From assembly GCA_038373885.1 (NCBI GenBank), contig JAWZYV010014418.1, forward strand, positions 310,001 through 374,000: a DNA stretch of 64,000 nt, given 5' to 3'. The notes under the pieces were generated by a model. That model saw only the letters and a program-made list of their open reading frames with translations, did not search any database and had not been told where the DNA came from. The DNA is from Cheiracanthium punctorium. Its lineage: Eukaryota; Arthropoda; Arachnida; Araneae; Cheiracanthiidae. The position numbers and the translations under genes are program-made. Below, one piece after another: positions 35,810 to 48,792 of the stretch. Position 1 is the first letter of the stretch; every line of letters begins with the position of its first letter.

Positions 35810-38020
35810 TAGGGAAGTTATATTTTTCAATACAAATACTTTTCTGTTTCTTCTGGGACTCCAAATAAAATAATAATGAATTTCCCATATTTTAAAGCAG
35901 ATTTTTTAACTTTCTCTAGGATAAAATTGAATGAAAAATTATCATAAAAGGTTAACATCATTTGCAATTTTAGGAATAAAATACGTATAATCCAAATTTA
36001 TACTGAAAAATTTTTATACTGGACTAATGTACTTGGTCTCTCTGATACACTTAAAAACCCTCATAGAATAAAGTAGACAATACTTAGAAAGTTTTTACTA
36101 GCATGAAGAAAGTTAAATACAACCATGGAAAAGAGAGGAAGAGACTCTTTGAGACCAAATCCACAAGTTGGATACAAATATACATATTCAATAACATGCC
36201 AAACGACATCAAATTTTTATTCAATGTGTTCAATTCAATAATGCTTTAATTCAGTAATGTATTAATTACTTTAAAATGCTTTTCCTATTACGAGAGTGTA
36301 TATTTAACTATGATGCATTTATGTGAATGTTGAAAATGGCAAGGTTAGCGGAATGTATTTTCTTATAATGGAAATTTACTGAAATATGTATTTGTGCTAA
36401 TTATTTGTGTTTCAATATTTTATGAGGTAATTTAATTCGAGAAACATAAAATCTATGTCATCCATACCTGCTAAACTTGCAGTTTTTTTAAAGATATCTG
36501 CATATATATTTTTTGCAATAATGAGTTGATTACTTTAAAATGACAAATATCACATAAGCTAACAAACAACATAAATACACAATTACTATTTACACAAATA
36601 CATAAATACTATTTCAACACAAACTAAATGACTATCTCAAAGCTATTAAATACAGCAAGATTTATTTACTTATTATTGTTAAAATAAAATAACAAATTAT
36701 ATACAATATACACAAATTTCGGTACAAAAGTATAAAACCGTTAGTTTTACTTACCGTTACTATTATTTAGAATATAGAGTAAATAATGTATCACAACCGA
36801 GCTATATTTCAGAATACTGACCATATTCTTGATATAATTTTAACTTATGTTCTCAAGGAAATTTTTGTTCTAATTTTTCATTGAATGTTGCCATTTCACA
36901 TCTAAAATATCATAAATTTCAATACTTTTTACAGTATAGACAACAGTATTTGCCTTCAACTTATGCTGCTGTATATGAATAATAAACATTATTGCAGCAT
37001 GAATAATAATCAATCAAGCTTGTACAACCTCTCAAAAAGGTATAAGTAAAATTCTTCCATCGGTTATACATTATAAATTACTAGTTTAAGTACATCATGC
37101 AATATATAATAACAGCTTCACACTTTTTTTTTAACTAATTAGTTTTTAACGCAACTAAAATGGGAAATTCGGCTTATAGGGAAACGGTGAGCAAATTGGG
37201 GTACTTAAGGTCATTCTGGCCATTAACTCTGTGACAAATAGAAATAAATTAAATAAGTAATATTTATTTCAGTTTTACAATCTTTGTTGTTATTCGACAG
37301 TGTTTAAACTTGAATTACGCTGCATGTTTTGAGATCTATACCTCAATATATCCAAAGATTCAAACCATTCCCATTTTGTGTCATGGGATAGGGCAAAAGG
37401 GGGTACAAACATAGTTCGCATAGCTCATAGCTCACATGTAAATTTATCATCATCCTCGTCAACACCAGCGATCAAGCCATGAGCCTATTTGTTACATGCA
37501 CTGTACTTGTTCGTCATTTCTTCTTATACTGATATTGCATATATATTGCTACAGTACAAGCATGCACATCTAAAACCTCTGGATCACTGTCTCACGATGT
37601 GTCGTTTGTTGGTAGTGTAGCAACTCGACATCTTTCAGCTTGTGAATTGTTCTACGTCCGACGTTTTTTCCCTTTTTTCTTCAAACAAGGTCTTCGCACT
37701 AGCTTTCTAGTACCTCATTTTGCTTCACCTCGAGATCCCCGTTTTGACTTACAAGCAGTCAATCAAAATAACCAGGATTAACTAATAAATCACAATCAAT
37801 TTAGTTCTACTTTTTCATGCAATTTACTTTTAAAAACATCACTTTCAACAAGTATAAATTGTCACATTAGTATCTGCATGCAAACCTTAAAAAAAAAAAA
37901 TCCTAACTTAAATTTTAAGTTTTGAGCTATATTTAGCTGTAGTATCTTGTAAAATTTCATTAGATTTAAAAAAAAAAATTCTTTTCTAGTTTGTATTAAA
38001 TTATAATTTTTAAACAATTA
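35810..38020. other. AT-rich stretch without recognised gene
   Basis: Mostly unique AT-rich sequence. The 60-codon frame at 37599-37781 has no recognised domain. No terminal repeats were paired. Confidence 0.35.
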
Positions 38021-38024
38021 AATT

Positions 38025-38245
38025 GTGTAGGGCTGCGCCCCCCCCAACTCAGGCCTGGGTCCTGGACCCAGGGATCCACCCAGCCCCATTTATGGGAGCC
38101 ATGCGAGCATATGAAAGAGGCCACCTAAACTCCTTGGTTAATCTGAAGCTGCTTAGATGTGGGTATACCCGTTGTTTATTACGAGGAAGGCAGTTTCCTC
38201 TTTAACCTCGATATTTTCAAAAGAAAGGGGGGGGGGTCGTCGGTA
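38025..38245. other. GC-rich island of unknown origin
   Basis: Sharp local rise in GC with C-runs, a near-palindrome TGGGTCCTGGACCCA at about 38066-38080, and a G9 run near 38227-38236. It is probably part of an old transposon, but no partner end or coding motif was found. Confidence 0.4.
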
Positions 38246-38621
38246 TTTGAGATCTTCCTTACACCACTGGGTTTTTTTTTTTCTTCCTCCAGAGTCAAAT
38301 TATCAGCTTTGTTTCTTAATATGTATTAAATATTATTCATAACCAGTTAAAATTGTAGAAAATATTTAGAAATGGTTTATATTAAGTTTACACTTATGAC
38401 CCGTATAGGTTCAGCTGAAATTTAGAAGTAAAAATTCATCCTAGAAAGCTTTTTTTTTTAATTTAGTTTTGAAATGTTAAAATTTGGATTGACTTTCTTA
38501 TTTTAAAAGATATTTTATTCTTTTTTAAAAGGCACCTTTTCAAAGTGATTTAAAATAAATAGAAAATACGAGCCGACTCTTTTAGCCAGTTGATTTTTTT
38601 TTTCAAACTTTGCTGATAATA

Positions 38622-39059
38622 CAGGGTGAATTTAAACTCTTGGACAAAACTTTAAGAGGTGATAGGGCATATAATAAGGAGTCAGAATCACATAGCAATG
38701 TGGGGTCGGCAACATCGTCTTCATATAGCTGTTAATAATCACTTCGGAAAAAGTGCTGAAACAACAGTGCACTTTCCGACCCTTGTTCGTCAGAAAGTAG
38801 TGTATTTTTCTCCGAAAACAGAAGACTAAAATTCATAGTTGAAAAATGCTGTTTTATTTCACAGATGAAATTTTTGGAGACGAGCCTATAGTTTATGAAA
38901 CTTGGTTAAGAAATTAGACGAACACTTCAATACGTTTCATAAAGTGATTATTACCAGTTAAGTGAAAACTGCGTTTTTGACCCCACATTGCTATGTGTTT
39001 CTGATTCCTTATTATGTGCTCTATCACCCCTTAAAGTTCTGTCCAAGAGATTCACCATG
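38622..39059. mobile_element. TA-flanked MITE with ~90-bp terminal inverted repeats
   Basis: The left 90 bases (ACTCTTGGACAAAACTTTAA, GGTGATAGGGCATATAATAA, CACATAGCAATGTGGGGTC) recur inverted at about 38970-39059 with few differences. TA flanks lie at 38620-38621 and 39060-39061, with CAGGGTG/CACCATG tips. Such ends with TA duplications fit the Tc1/mariner superfamily. 438 bp, no coding frame. The overlapping 60- and 67-codon frames read through the inverted repeats. Confidence 0.88.
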
Positions 39060-39124
39060 TATATACAGGATGATTTTGAACGTAAACTGATGATATTTAC
39101 TGGCAAATTGAAACGGGGCTGTTG

Positions 39125-40070
39125 CCTAGTCATTTTTATAACTAGCCCTTCGTTTAAAAAGGTTCTGAGCCGCTGTTGTACTATATTATGACACCTTCAA
39201 AACTTAAGTATAACCTACTGACGGATTAAAGGAGGAACGGAACGTCCCTCCCCACAATAAAAAAGAATATAAATAAAGAATGCAAGAGATCCTATTTTAC
39301 TTCTATAAAATGAGCATAAATTTTAGCTCGTGGCATCCACGCACTAAATAGCATTAAGACGTCATTTAAAGAGGTTGTGAGCCGCTGTTCTGCTACATTA
39401 TGACACTTTCAAAACTTACGTATAACTCATTTTCGGATTAAAAAAATGAAAGATATCCTATTTTACTTCCATAAAATGAACATGCATTATGACACCTCCA
39501 ATACTTAAGTATAACCCATTTTCGGATTAAAATAAAAAATGCAAGATATCCTATTTTACTTCCATAATATGAACATACATTTTAAACAGCCACTCTCACC
39601 AACAAAATTGCATTAATCCGCCTTTTTGAAACGTTGTGAGCCACCATTGTACTACATTATGACGCTTCCAAAACTTAGGTAAAACACTCTTACGGATTAA
39701 AGGGGTGGGGGCGGACCCTCCACCTCCCAGAGAAAAAAAATTAAATAAAAATGCAAGAGATTCTTTACTTCCATAAAATGACCGTAAATTTTAACTAGCC
39801 GCCCCCACCCACAAAATTGCATTAATCCGTCGTTTAAAAAGGTTGTGAGCCGCTGTTTTACTACATTATGACACTAAAAACTTAAGTATAACCCACTAAC
39901 GGATTAAAGAAGGGTGTGTGGAAGAGGCACCTCCCCCACTCCTTGAGAAAAAGAAATTAAATAAAAAATGCATGCGATCGTATATTTTACTTCCATAAAA
40001 TAAGCATAAATTTTAACTAGCCGCCCCCACCTACAAAATTGCATTACTCTGTCCCTGGTATAACCAGACT
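39125..40070 (+). repeat. Satellite-like tandem array, ~215-bp unit, about 4-5 units
   Basis: Recurring blocks are AAAGGTTGTGAGCCGCTGTT, ACTACATTATGACAC, ACGGATTAAAG, TTACTTCCATAAAATGA and ACAAAATTGCATTAATCCGT. TTACTTCYATAAAAT occurs near 39293, 39463, 39556, 39762 and 39985, so one unit is internally deleted. A lone related unit lies at 49640-49829. Unit ends (CTGACGGATTAA and, inverted, TTAATCCGTC) suggest the unit began as a small inverted-repeat element that then amplified in tandem. Confidence 0.8.
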
Positions 40071-40074
40071 GTAA

Positions 40075-41135
40075 ATAGGGAGTGATTACAGAAAGGAGGC
40101 GAGCTTCCTCTCAGAATTTTAAATACATTTAAGGGAGGGAGACAAAATTACGGAAACTGTGAAACTGATTGAAAAATTTCGCCAAACAAAAAGGAAGGGC
40201 CCAAAACGACACTGAGCTTTTCCTAACTTCCACTGGTTCATCGTTCCCCGAGTATTGAAATTACACTTATGATTATCCTTCTGAACAGGTTTTAAGTTTA
40301 TAATAGAAATGAGAATAAAATATTCAAAATATAGGTGTTTACTTGATTTTATGAAAGCCATCCATCATCTCACAAGCATAATCTTTTGCAGAAATACAGG
40401 ACTCCGTTCGCAACCATTTCTATAATTACTTGTCATTTTTTCTGGCGTCATGTTATTAGAGAGTTGCTTTTCAATATCACATGATCATAAAATATGTCAC
40501 CTTTCTTTCCAATTCAAGCATTCCGTGATTCTCTTAATTTTGGAACAATTCTAGATGAGAGACCTGGCACCTGAAATCAGCACCCCCAGAGGCTTCGTTT
40601 GAAAGTGAAGGTCATTGGAGCTACGAACGTGCATTTACGCTACATTTACGTGCACCAGCTCCCATTCGCTCCCCCAGCTCCCTATCCCATAGCAATCAAG
40701 TCGAGAGAAGAGTTCACCCACCATAGCACTATGCCATGCATTTTTTCTACTTCCCTTTCCGTGTTCTTACAGGAATGAAGCTTAGTGACTAGGCTACTGC
40801 GGGGACACCTCTCTAAATTCACTTAACATAATAGATTAAAAAGGCAAAGGACGTATTGGAAAACACAAACTAGATATTTCTTTCATCCACCTGAATCTAA
40901 ATTGGAAAAAATGACAAACATGCTTTTTATACAAAGTAATAAAACAATAGAAAGCTTAATAAATAAATAAATAAATAATGTGTTATAATTTAAAAAACTT
41001 TTGAAATATCTGGTGGGGCCCCTCTGGCTCTAATGACGACCCGTAACTGATGCCGGCATTGTTAAACATTGTGCTCGGGAAAAATAAAAAAGCGATCGCA
41101 CCACATGATCCATCTCGCAACAGTGATAACATGCC
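40075..41135. other. Spacer, moderately GC-rich in part
   Basis: About 40550-40760 is richer in GC than its surroundings but shows no recognised coding or repeat signature. (TAAA)n-like sequence lies at about 40963-40978. Confidence 0.35.
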
Positions 41136-41139
41136 AAAA

Positions 41140-41301
41140 GTAACGTTAAAAATAGCTACCGTAACTCACTACAAACTAGTGATTTTCTGTATCGCACTAC
41201 TTAATACACTACTTTTTTAAAAAGCAGCATACTACACTAAAACTACGAAAAAAGTAGCAACTACTGCAGTTTCGATACTTGTAACTTAGTTCCCACCCCT
41301 G
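41140..41301. mobile_element. One-ended hAT-like fragment
   Basis: On the minus strand it begins CAGGGGTGGGAACTAAGTTA and continues with repeated AGTAGT/TACTAC motifs (GTAGTTTTAGTGTAGTATGC). CAGGGGTGGGAAC is a hAT-style terminus. The opposite terminus and an 8-bp duplication were not found, so this is a truncated copy. Confidence 0.5.
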
Positions 41302-42523
41302 GATGGACATAATTAATTAGTAATTTTACAGTACTAGTTATGTTCACCATAATTAGTAATAATGCTGTAATATACTATCTCGTATTCGTCTTGAATAAAA
41401 GCATATTATATTTCGCTCGAAAATAATACACAAAATAAAAATGCACGGTAAAAATTTATTAAAATATATTTTTGTGTTCAATAATAAACTTTGTTTTTTA
41501 CCAGATAGTAAAAGTAAATCTTACTTACTTAGGATTTAACAATCAAATTTGCTTTATACATTCATTTTACTTTATTTTAAAGTTAATAAAGCAAAGTAAT
41601 TACAAATTTTCGTCCAATTCAAGTGAAAAGTTAATTTTCTTTAACAGAATTATTCGGTTAGTGCATTTTCTCTAACAGAATTATTCGGTTAGTGCCATTG
41701 TAATTCGTCAAAAAACTCTCGCATTTTGAAAAAAAAAAATTAAATATAAGAAAAAGTCAGTTTGAAGACACATTTCCGGGTAAAGTTCTTTTTAATCGAA
41801 ATCATCATAAACTCGTCAAAGTTTTTAAGTAAACCACTGCCAGATTTGAATAAGTTTCATTTTTACAAAAATAGTTTGGAAGTTTTATAGTGAGGTTCCT
41901 AACTGACTACTCGCTTTCAATCGGAACAAATGAATTACCATAAAATGAGGTTTAGAAGCCTTGGTGCTTCTCTTCTCTTTTTTTTCTTCTTTCTTTCTTT
42001 TTTCTTTTTCCCCCTTATACAAAAGTGTCTATTTTAATATTCCAGATTTCCATTTCCAACGAGATTTTAAATAAAGAAGTATCATCTTTTAATCATAAGT
42101 AAAAACGATGTTACATTTTGCATTAGGGTAACGTTTATTTGTATATTCTGCTCTGCATGATATCCCTTGATATGCGTTCAAACTAGCAACAGAAAAAAAT
42201 CAAACAATGTACTAGGAATTCTGTAAAATGCTCACATGTTATGACTAGACAGAATATTAAAAAAAATTTCATAGATGTTTCTTCGAAGCAAGATATACGA
42301 AGGGATAAAACTTATTGGGATTTTGTTATTAAATAATGCTATAGAAAAAACTTCGTTCCACTCTAAACTATGCTGTTTTCAGCTAATTTTTTACTGTCAT
42401 GATAAAAATATCGATAAATAAATATTGCTGTGTTAAACGTATTCTTGGTATGCATTATTTGTGCCACTGGTGCCCAACCCTGAAATATACATCCCCTACC
42501 ATTGCCGCTGACATTGAGCTATA
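41302..42523. other. AT-rich spacer
   Basis: Contains a direct duplication of TTTCTYTAACAGAATTATTC at about 41636-41690 and a polypyrimidine tract at about 41968-42015. No gene recognised. Confidence 0.4.
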
Positions 42524-42531
42524 GTCTAGAT

Positions 42532-43208
42532 CAGGGATGGGCAAACCTTTTCGGTCGCGGGCCAAAAATCGAAAAAAACAAAGTTTGGCGGGCCAAGATA
42601 AATTTTTCTAAAATTTTGAAAACAATGAAATTGCGATTTCATTTTTAAAAATTCCTTTTATTGAAGTTCGAAGTGAGATGTACTGATTCTAACGAATGAG
42701 GCTAAATGCTCATCTGTCAGTCTACTTCTGAAAGAATTCTTTCTAAGGTACATAGTTGAAAACACTTATTCACATATATAATATGAAGTAAACATACCAC
42801 TGATTTTCTGGGCGTGAGATATTAAATTTGGGAAACTTACTTTCGATAATGATTTGTAAAATTCTAACTTTGGCATAGTTAGAAACAACTGCTTGAGATG
42901 ATTAGTTAGACTGCAATTCAATTAATTCAAGCGGCAAATCTGGCTTCACTGCTTCACAATTTACGTTGAAAGGCATGGTAAAAATGTCCAATTCTGTTGG
43001 AATGGCACTGAAATCTTGAAATCTGCGTTCGAACTCAAAATGCAGTTTTTCAAACCATATGCATAATTCTTAATATGGATATATAATATATAAGTATATA
43101 TTTTCTTTTAATTTCGTCGGACCGGCAAATTAAAATTCTATCCGCGGGCCTGATAAAACCTTCCGGCGGGCCGGATTTGGCCCGCGGGCCGTAGTTTGCC
43201 CATCCCTG
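42532..43208. mobile_element. hAT-like MITE with 8-bp target duplication
   Basis: The ends are CAGGGATGGGCAAACCTTTT and, on the other strand, CAGGGATGGGCAAACTACGG. The flanks GTCTAGAT (42524-42531) and GTCTATAT (43209-43216) match at 7 of 8 positions. Subterminal GCGGGCC blocks occur on both sides. 677 bp, with no transposase. Confidence 0.9.
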
Positions 43209-43216
43209 GTCTATAT

Positions 43217-44998
43217 TGTACATTTGACTGAGCCAACCCTGTCTACACAACGTAGAATTAAGATTAAAATTGAACTAATTTCAGTATACAATTTGCAAAA
43301 AATAAGTAGCTACTTAGCAACATATAATAATAAAACATTTAGTTCATGCGAAGTAATAAAAATAGACCATCAAAATAAGCATTTTTAAAAGATGACATTT
43401 CAGCACATGCTTATTTTATGACATCTCAATTTTCGTCGTAATAAACAACCAAAGAAGTCATAAAACTGTCAAGATGAAATTTAAAATGATTTGTGTCTTA
43501 TATCTTAATCAGTTTACATTTTTAATCAAACTGTCAATCACTTTATCATGTGAGTGATTCGGGTAGTTGGCAGAGTTCAGAAATTCCTATGTTGTGTTTA
43601 TTTTTCTTTACATTTAATAAGTGAATACATGACCTAATGAATTTAATGAACTTGCATGTGTCGCGTGACCTAAATTCAACAAAAGTCAATTGAAAATCTT
43701 TCAGCAAGAAAGCAAGTAAATAAATGAACACCAAGTAAATTTAATGTGAAGTGCATTTTATTTTAAGCATATCAAATAACCACCTACCCTGATCTTCTTG
43801 GAAATAAGAAAATAATTAAAAAAAAATTTCTCGGTAAAATTTTAGGTGTAGCTTTAAAAGTATTTAAAAAGTATAATTTTGATAAGTTAATACTTATACT
43901 AAAGTTAAATACTTATTTTTTGAATTGAATTTTATTTGTTATTTCATCAACAACGTAACATCAGTGTCAGTGTATTTGAGAGAGGGAAAAGAGTAAATTA
44001 GTGTTTATTTTGTTTTATCTGTTTTAACATGGTTTTATCCTTCTGTTTTTACATAGTTTTATTCATTTATAGAATGCGGGCGTTTCTAATAAAACCTGTA
44101 AACAAATTTAAAATGAATTTGATTTTTAAGATCAATATTTCATTTAAGCCAAAACGTTAAAATGCAAAATTACCACAATTACAATTAACGACTAATAACA
44201 TGCCTAACTTAGTGAGTCTGTGCAAAATGAAAGGGAAAAATTTGATAACGCTTAGTTTTATCCAGCTAATATACTCCATTAACATAAATTCAGTTTAAAA
44301 AAAATAATAGACGGAGAAATAAATTAAAATTTTATAAAAAGTTGCATCCCGTTCCAAACAAACTGCGGCATGTATACCGGAATATCAGTGCGGCATGTAT
44401 CCCATTTTGTACGGTACAAACAAAACATACTACAGTTATCCGACTTCGCAACGGAAAGTACCGTAACCATACACACTTTACTCTATACAGGTGCTACTCT
44501 TAGTTTTGACTTCGAAATCATGCATGGATTCAGTATTTCGCGCAAAAAAAGCACTCAAGCGTAACATGATTAGAAGTTTGGATGATGAAATCATGCGCTT
44601 ATCTCAGAATAAGAATTTTATAGTTACAGCTAAAGCACTGAACGGGATTCTTCCTATACACAAGTTAAGGAAATCTCACTGCACGCCTATGGTGCGCATG
44701 TGACTGCTATCTATCGACAGTTACCAGAAATACAGAGGGTGCGGCATCGGTCCCGCATGCGGCGACTCTATCGGAATTACCTATGAGCTTTTTAAAGAGT
44801 TATAAATTAATTAAAAATAAATGAATCTAGCCCATAAGGTAAACATTTTAACTTTTAATGAGCACACGAAATAAGTCTCGCACTGATTATTATTAATATT
44901 ATTATCATTCATTTACTTTAAAATTTGTGTTCAGGAAAAATTAATTTAAAACTTTGTTTTCTAAAACAGATTTGCAGTTCTACTTTTAGGATGAACAA
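43217..44998. other. AT-rich stretch without recognised gene
   Basis: A short block with repeated CGGCATGTAT at about 44368-44400 and a GC-richer segment at 44350-44790 is seen. Two overlapping short frames there (64 and 70 codons) show no domain. Confidence 0.35.
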
Positions 44999-45000
44999 TA

Positions 45001-45922
45001 GGAGAAGGTTGCCCAAAATGATCCCTTTTAAGGGGAAAACTAGCATAGAATAACAAAAATGTTAAATAAAACTTTGGCCCTATGCCACAATATTTTACAC
45101 TTTATTTTGTATCATAAACATATTTTAATAATTTTTTAAACCCAAATTGAGTAACGAAAAAATACATAAATAGAATTTTGAAAAAGAGTCCAAAGGATCA
45201 TTTTACCCTCACTCAAGAACAAAATGATTTTTAATTTGAAAATAATTGTAATTTTTTTTAATCGCAAAATAAAAGATGTAAAAGTAATTATGACTATACA
45301 TAATTAAAAAAAAGAATTTTTACAATCATATAGTATGCATAATTTATTTTATGAAAATTTAAATCAAAAAAGTGTCGCAAACAACACAATGGGATACTTC
45401 AAAATTTTATTCAAAAAATTACGGCCTACAATGAGCACAAAAATAAATTAAGTAATGTAATAGGGAGTCACATATTTTGAGAACGTCTGAAATGCTGCCA
45501 TGATGACTAGGACCTGCTACTGGAGTTTCTTCAGTCAATGTATCATTTTACCTGGCAGTATGGCTGCTCACTTTAGGTCATATTACTGGAATACACCGAG
45601 AAACATAACAAACTAAACTAATGTAATTCGCATCTAAAACATACTCTATTCAGTAAACCAAGCCATATTACTGTACATTAAAGTCTGTATTTCTAAATAA
45701 ATACGAAAGTTAGTGCTCACCTTATAAGAGATTTGATAAAACCCAATTTTCCGAAGAATTCTATTTAGACGTGCAATACTGTGACCGCGTGAATTCTGCC
45801 ATTGTTTCTTCTTCTCTTGGCACAACTAATTTATGTGTTACTCGGTAGATAGAGCTACCTGTATCTAAGAAAATATATGTTGATCGTTTTGCCCACTAGA
45901 ATCATTTTGGGGCACTTTCCCC
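45001..45922. mobile_element. TA-flanked non-autonomous element, 0.92 kb family, copy 1
   Basis: The ends are GGAGAAGGTTGCCCAAAATG and, on the other strand, GGGGAAAGTGCCCCAAAATG, with TA directly outside (44999-45000 and 45923-45924). The copy at 47427-48338 has the same ends and length, and many internal blocks are shared (AAAAAGAGTCCAAAGGATCA, CATATAGTATGCATAATTTA, CTAAATAAATACGAAAGTTA). The TA duplication points to the Tc1/mariner superfamily. No transposase frame exists. Confidence 0.88.
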
Positions 45923-45924
45923 TA

Positions 45925-46880
45925 CATTTTTAAATGAAAGATGCACGATATTTTGCCAAGAAAGTACTCAATGTCGAAGGAAATGATTTGCTTCGCATAA
46001 TTTTTGGGTTAAATTGTTATCGATAAAATAAACGGCACAATTTTTATCACTATTTTAGTCTTTTTAAACTCTTCACTAAGTTTCGTGTACTTAAATCAAC
46101 CAAATATTTTAAAGAGAGTAAATCACTCAAAATGAAACTGAAGAATTGTTTTCCGAAAAAAAAAAAATAATAATTAATTGTTATCAACAGGATACAATAA
46201 TTCAGATTATTCCATAGAAAATACTGTCCATCAAGCATTAGCTGATACAATATATTTATTTTAACGCTTTCAAAAATTATTTCAAACTACACAAATAACT
46301 ATCACATTTTTCATCTTTATCCGCGATATTACACCAGTTACTGATTTGTCACTTCCTGAAACAAAGCTTTTATTTTCTTGGAGCTAATAAAATATTTTAC
46401 GACTTAGTATAACGTTAAGGTTTTGAAAGTGAATGGCAAAATCAATATTCCTGTAGCAAATCCGCGCGAAAAGTTATGGTAGTAAACGGTGACAAATTAC
46501 TTCAAATCTCGTACTCACTGTCAATTATCTATTACAATTTAAATGAAATATGGATGCATTAACAACTCGCACGTAAAATAAATTAACACTATTTATCACA
46601 ATTGCTTAGACGGATTATTACAATAAAGTAATATATTACTGCATTCTATGTTTGCTTTTATATGTGCTGTATCGGTTAACAATTTGTTCCGTTATTCGCG
46701 GCAGGATGTCAGTTTGACTAATCGCAGAAGAGTAGCAAATTTAATCGTAAAGCTGAATACTGGGTTATCGATAAAGTAAATCACGATTTTGCTAATTAAA
46801 AGGAAAAATAAAACAGGTATTTATCATAACAGCTTTAGAAAAAAAAAAGAACTGATCCTGGAAAACATTCAGTTTTCAAG

Positions 46881-46914
<34 letters not shown>

Positions 46915-47424
46915 ACAACCGTCAATTTCTATAGAAAAACCTGATGCCCAAAATGACATTTGATATTCCTGAATTGTTCCTTTGGCAAAAATTATCCAAC
47001 AGAAAATCATGTCATTGGTAACTGTTTGATGAAGCGTAAAGGGTTGTTTTAGAAATGAATAAATAAATAAAAAGCACCATACACCTTAAACAAAGGCCAT
47101 TTTTAAAGGAATTTCAGAAATATTACGGCTACATGTAGAATAGTGTATACTGTAATTCTGTGACATTAAAGAGTTTATCGAAATATTTCATCTATAATCA
47201 TATACTTATCCCATTAACGGAAATACCTTTTATGTTTGAATAGAAACAATTTACCTATTTTTATAAATGACTACAATATTGGGAGAAGAACCAGTCTCGC
47301 AGATATCGGGAATAATAGTAAATACAAATAACAGTTATAGACTAGTAAAGAAACATTATTATTTTGTTTTCCTAATAAATTTGCCACATATATCATCTGT
47401 TACAGTTGCATTTTAGAATAAATA
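45925..47424. other. AT-rich spacer
   Basis: Contains the (AT)n tract at 46883-46911. No gene or paired element ends recognised. Confidence 0.4.
46883..46911. repeat. (AT)n microsatellite
   Basis: Uninterrupted AT dinucleotides, about 14 repeats. Confidence 0.97.
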
Positions 47425-47426
47425 TA

Positions 47427-48338
47427 GGGGAAGGTGGCCCAAAATAATATCCTTAAGGTTAAAACTTTCATAAAATAGCATAAATGTTTAAATGAACCTT
47501 TTGGACCTTTGCTATCACATTTTGCACTATATTTTGCATCATAAATATATTTTAATAATATTTTAAAAGCATGATTATTAATGAAAAATTAGAATTTTTA
47601 GAAAGTGTCTAAAGGATGATTTTACTCTGAACCCAAGGGCAAAATGATACTTCATTTGAAAGTAATTTTTAATTGTTTGTTATCGGCAAAATAAAATATA
47701 TAAAAGTAATTATGACAATACATAATGAAATAAAATAAGTTTTACAATCATATAGTGTGCATGATTTATTTTAGGAAAATTTTAAAATAAGAAAGTATTA
47801 CAAACAATAAATTGGAATATTTAAAAATTACGGTCTACAATAAACGCAGAAACAAATTAAATAATGTAATGGGGTGTCAGGCATCTTGAGAAAGGTTGAA
47901 GGGTTGACATGACGCCTATTCTTCAGTCGACGGAACTCAGTCAGAATTTCTTCAGTCGACGGAACATTTTATAATATAGCTTCCCACTTTATGTCATGTT
48001 ACAGGAACACGCTGAGAAACACAACAAACTTAGCAAGGGTAATTCACTTCTAAAAACAAACTTTGTTTAGTAAACCAAGTCATGTTTCTGCACATTAGAG
48101 ACTGTATTTCTAAATAAATAGGAAAGTTAGTTTTTATCCTATAAGAGATATGATAAAACCCGTTTTTTGAATAATTCTATTCAGACATGTTATACACCGA
48201 TCACTTAAATACCGCCATTGCGTCTTCTTGACTTGGCATAACTAGTTTATATGTTACCTGGTAGATAGCGCTGCCTGTCTGGCAGAGAGCATATGTGGAT
48301 CGTTTTGCACGCTAGGGTCATTTTGAGCCACCTTCTCC
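47427..48338. mobile_element. TA-flanked non-autonomous element, 0.92 kb family, copy 2
   Basis: The ends are GGGGAAGGTGGCCCAAAATA and, on the other strand, GGAGAAGGTGGCTCAAAATG. TA lies outside both (47425-47426 and 48339-48340). It is collinear with the 45001 copy over its whole length with scattered substitutions. A local duplication of TTCTTCAGTCGACGGAAC-type sequence at about 47930-47965 is unique to this copy. Confidence 0.88.
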
Positions 48339-48340
48339 TA

Positions 48341-48759
48341 CATTTTCAGACAATCCGAGCATATTTATGAAAGTTACGGCTCAATAATAGAAGCTTTCTG
48401 CGAGAAAACTAAAACCAAACACCTAAATACTTTTCTACTTTCTCAGAAAGTGCTAAATATGAGATATTACAGTCGGGATTACATTTATTTTCTTCTCTCA
48501 ATTTAATATTTTTAGCTACTATTTCAAAAACCAATTAGAGGCTTTTCATGACCTCTCCAGACTGAAACAACATTTAATATCTTCATTTTACTTAATCCGC
48601 TTTTGTTCCTACAGTTTTACATCCAAAAATTTATCATGATAATGTATACTCTCTCTCAAACGAAGTAAGAATATTCAGAAAATTCATTTGCCTCGGAAAG
48701 AGATTTACTTTAAATACATGCAGAACGAGGAATCTTAAATGGAAATTATATGTTTTGGG

Positions 48760-48792
<33 letters not shown>

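Noticed and set aside
38025..38245. CpG-island promoter
   Set aside because: The GC rise comes from C- and G-runs and not CG-dense sequence, and no gene follows.
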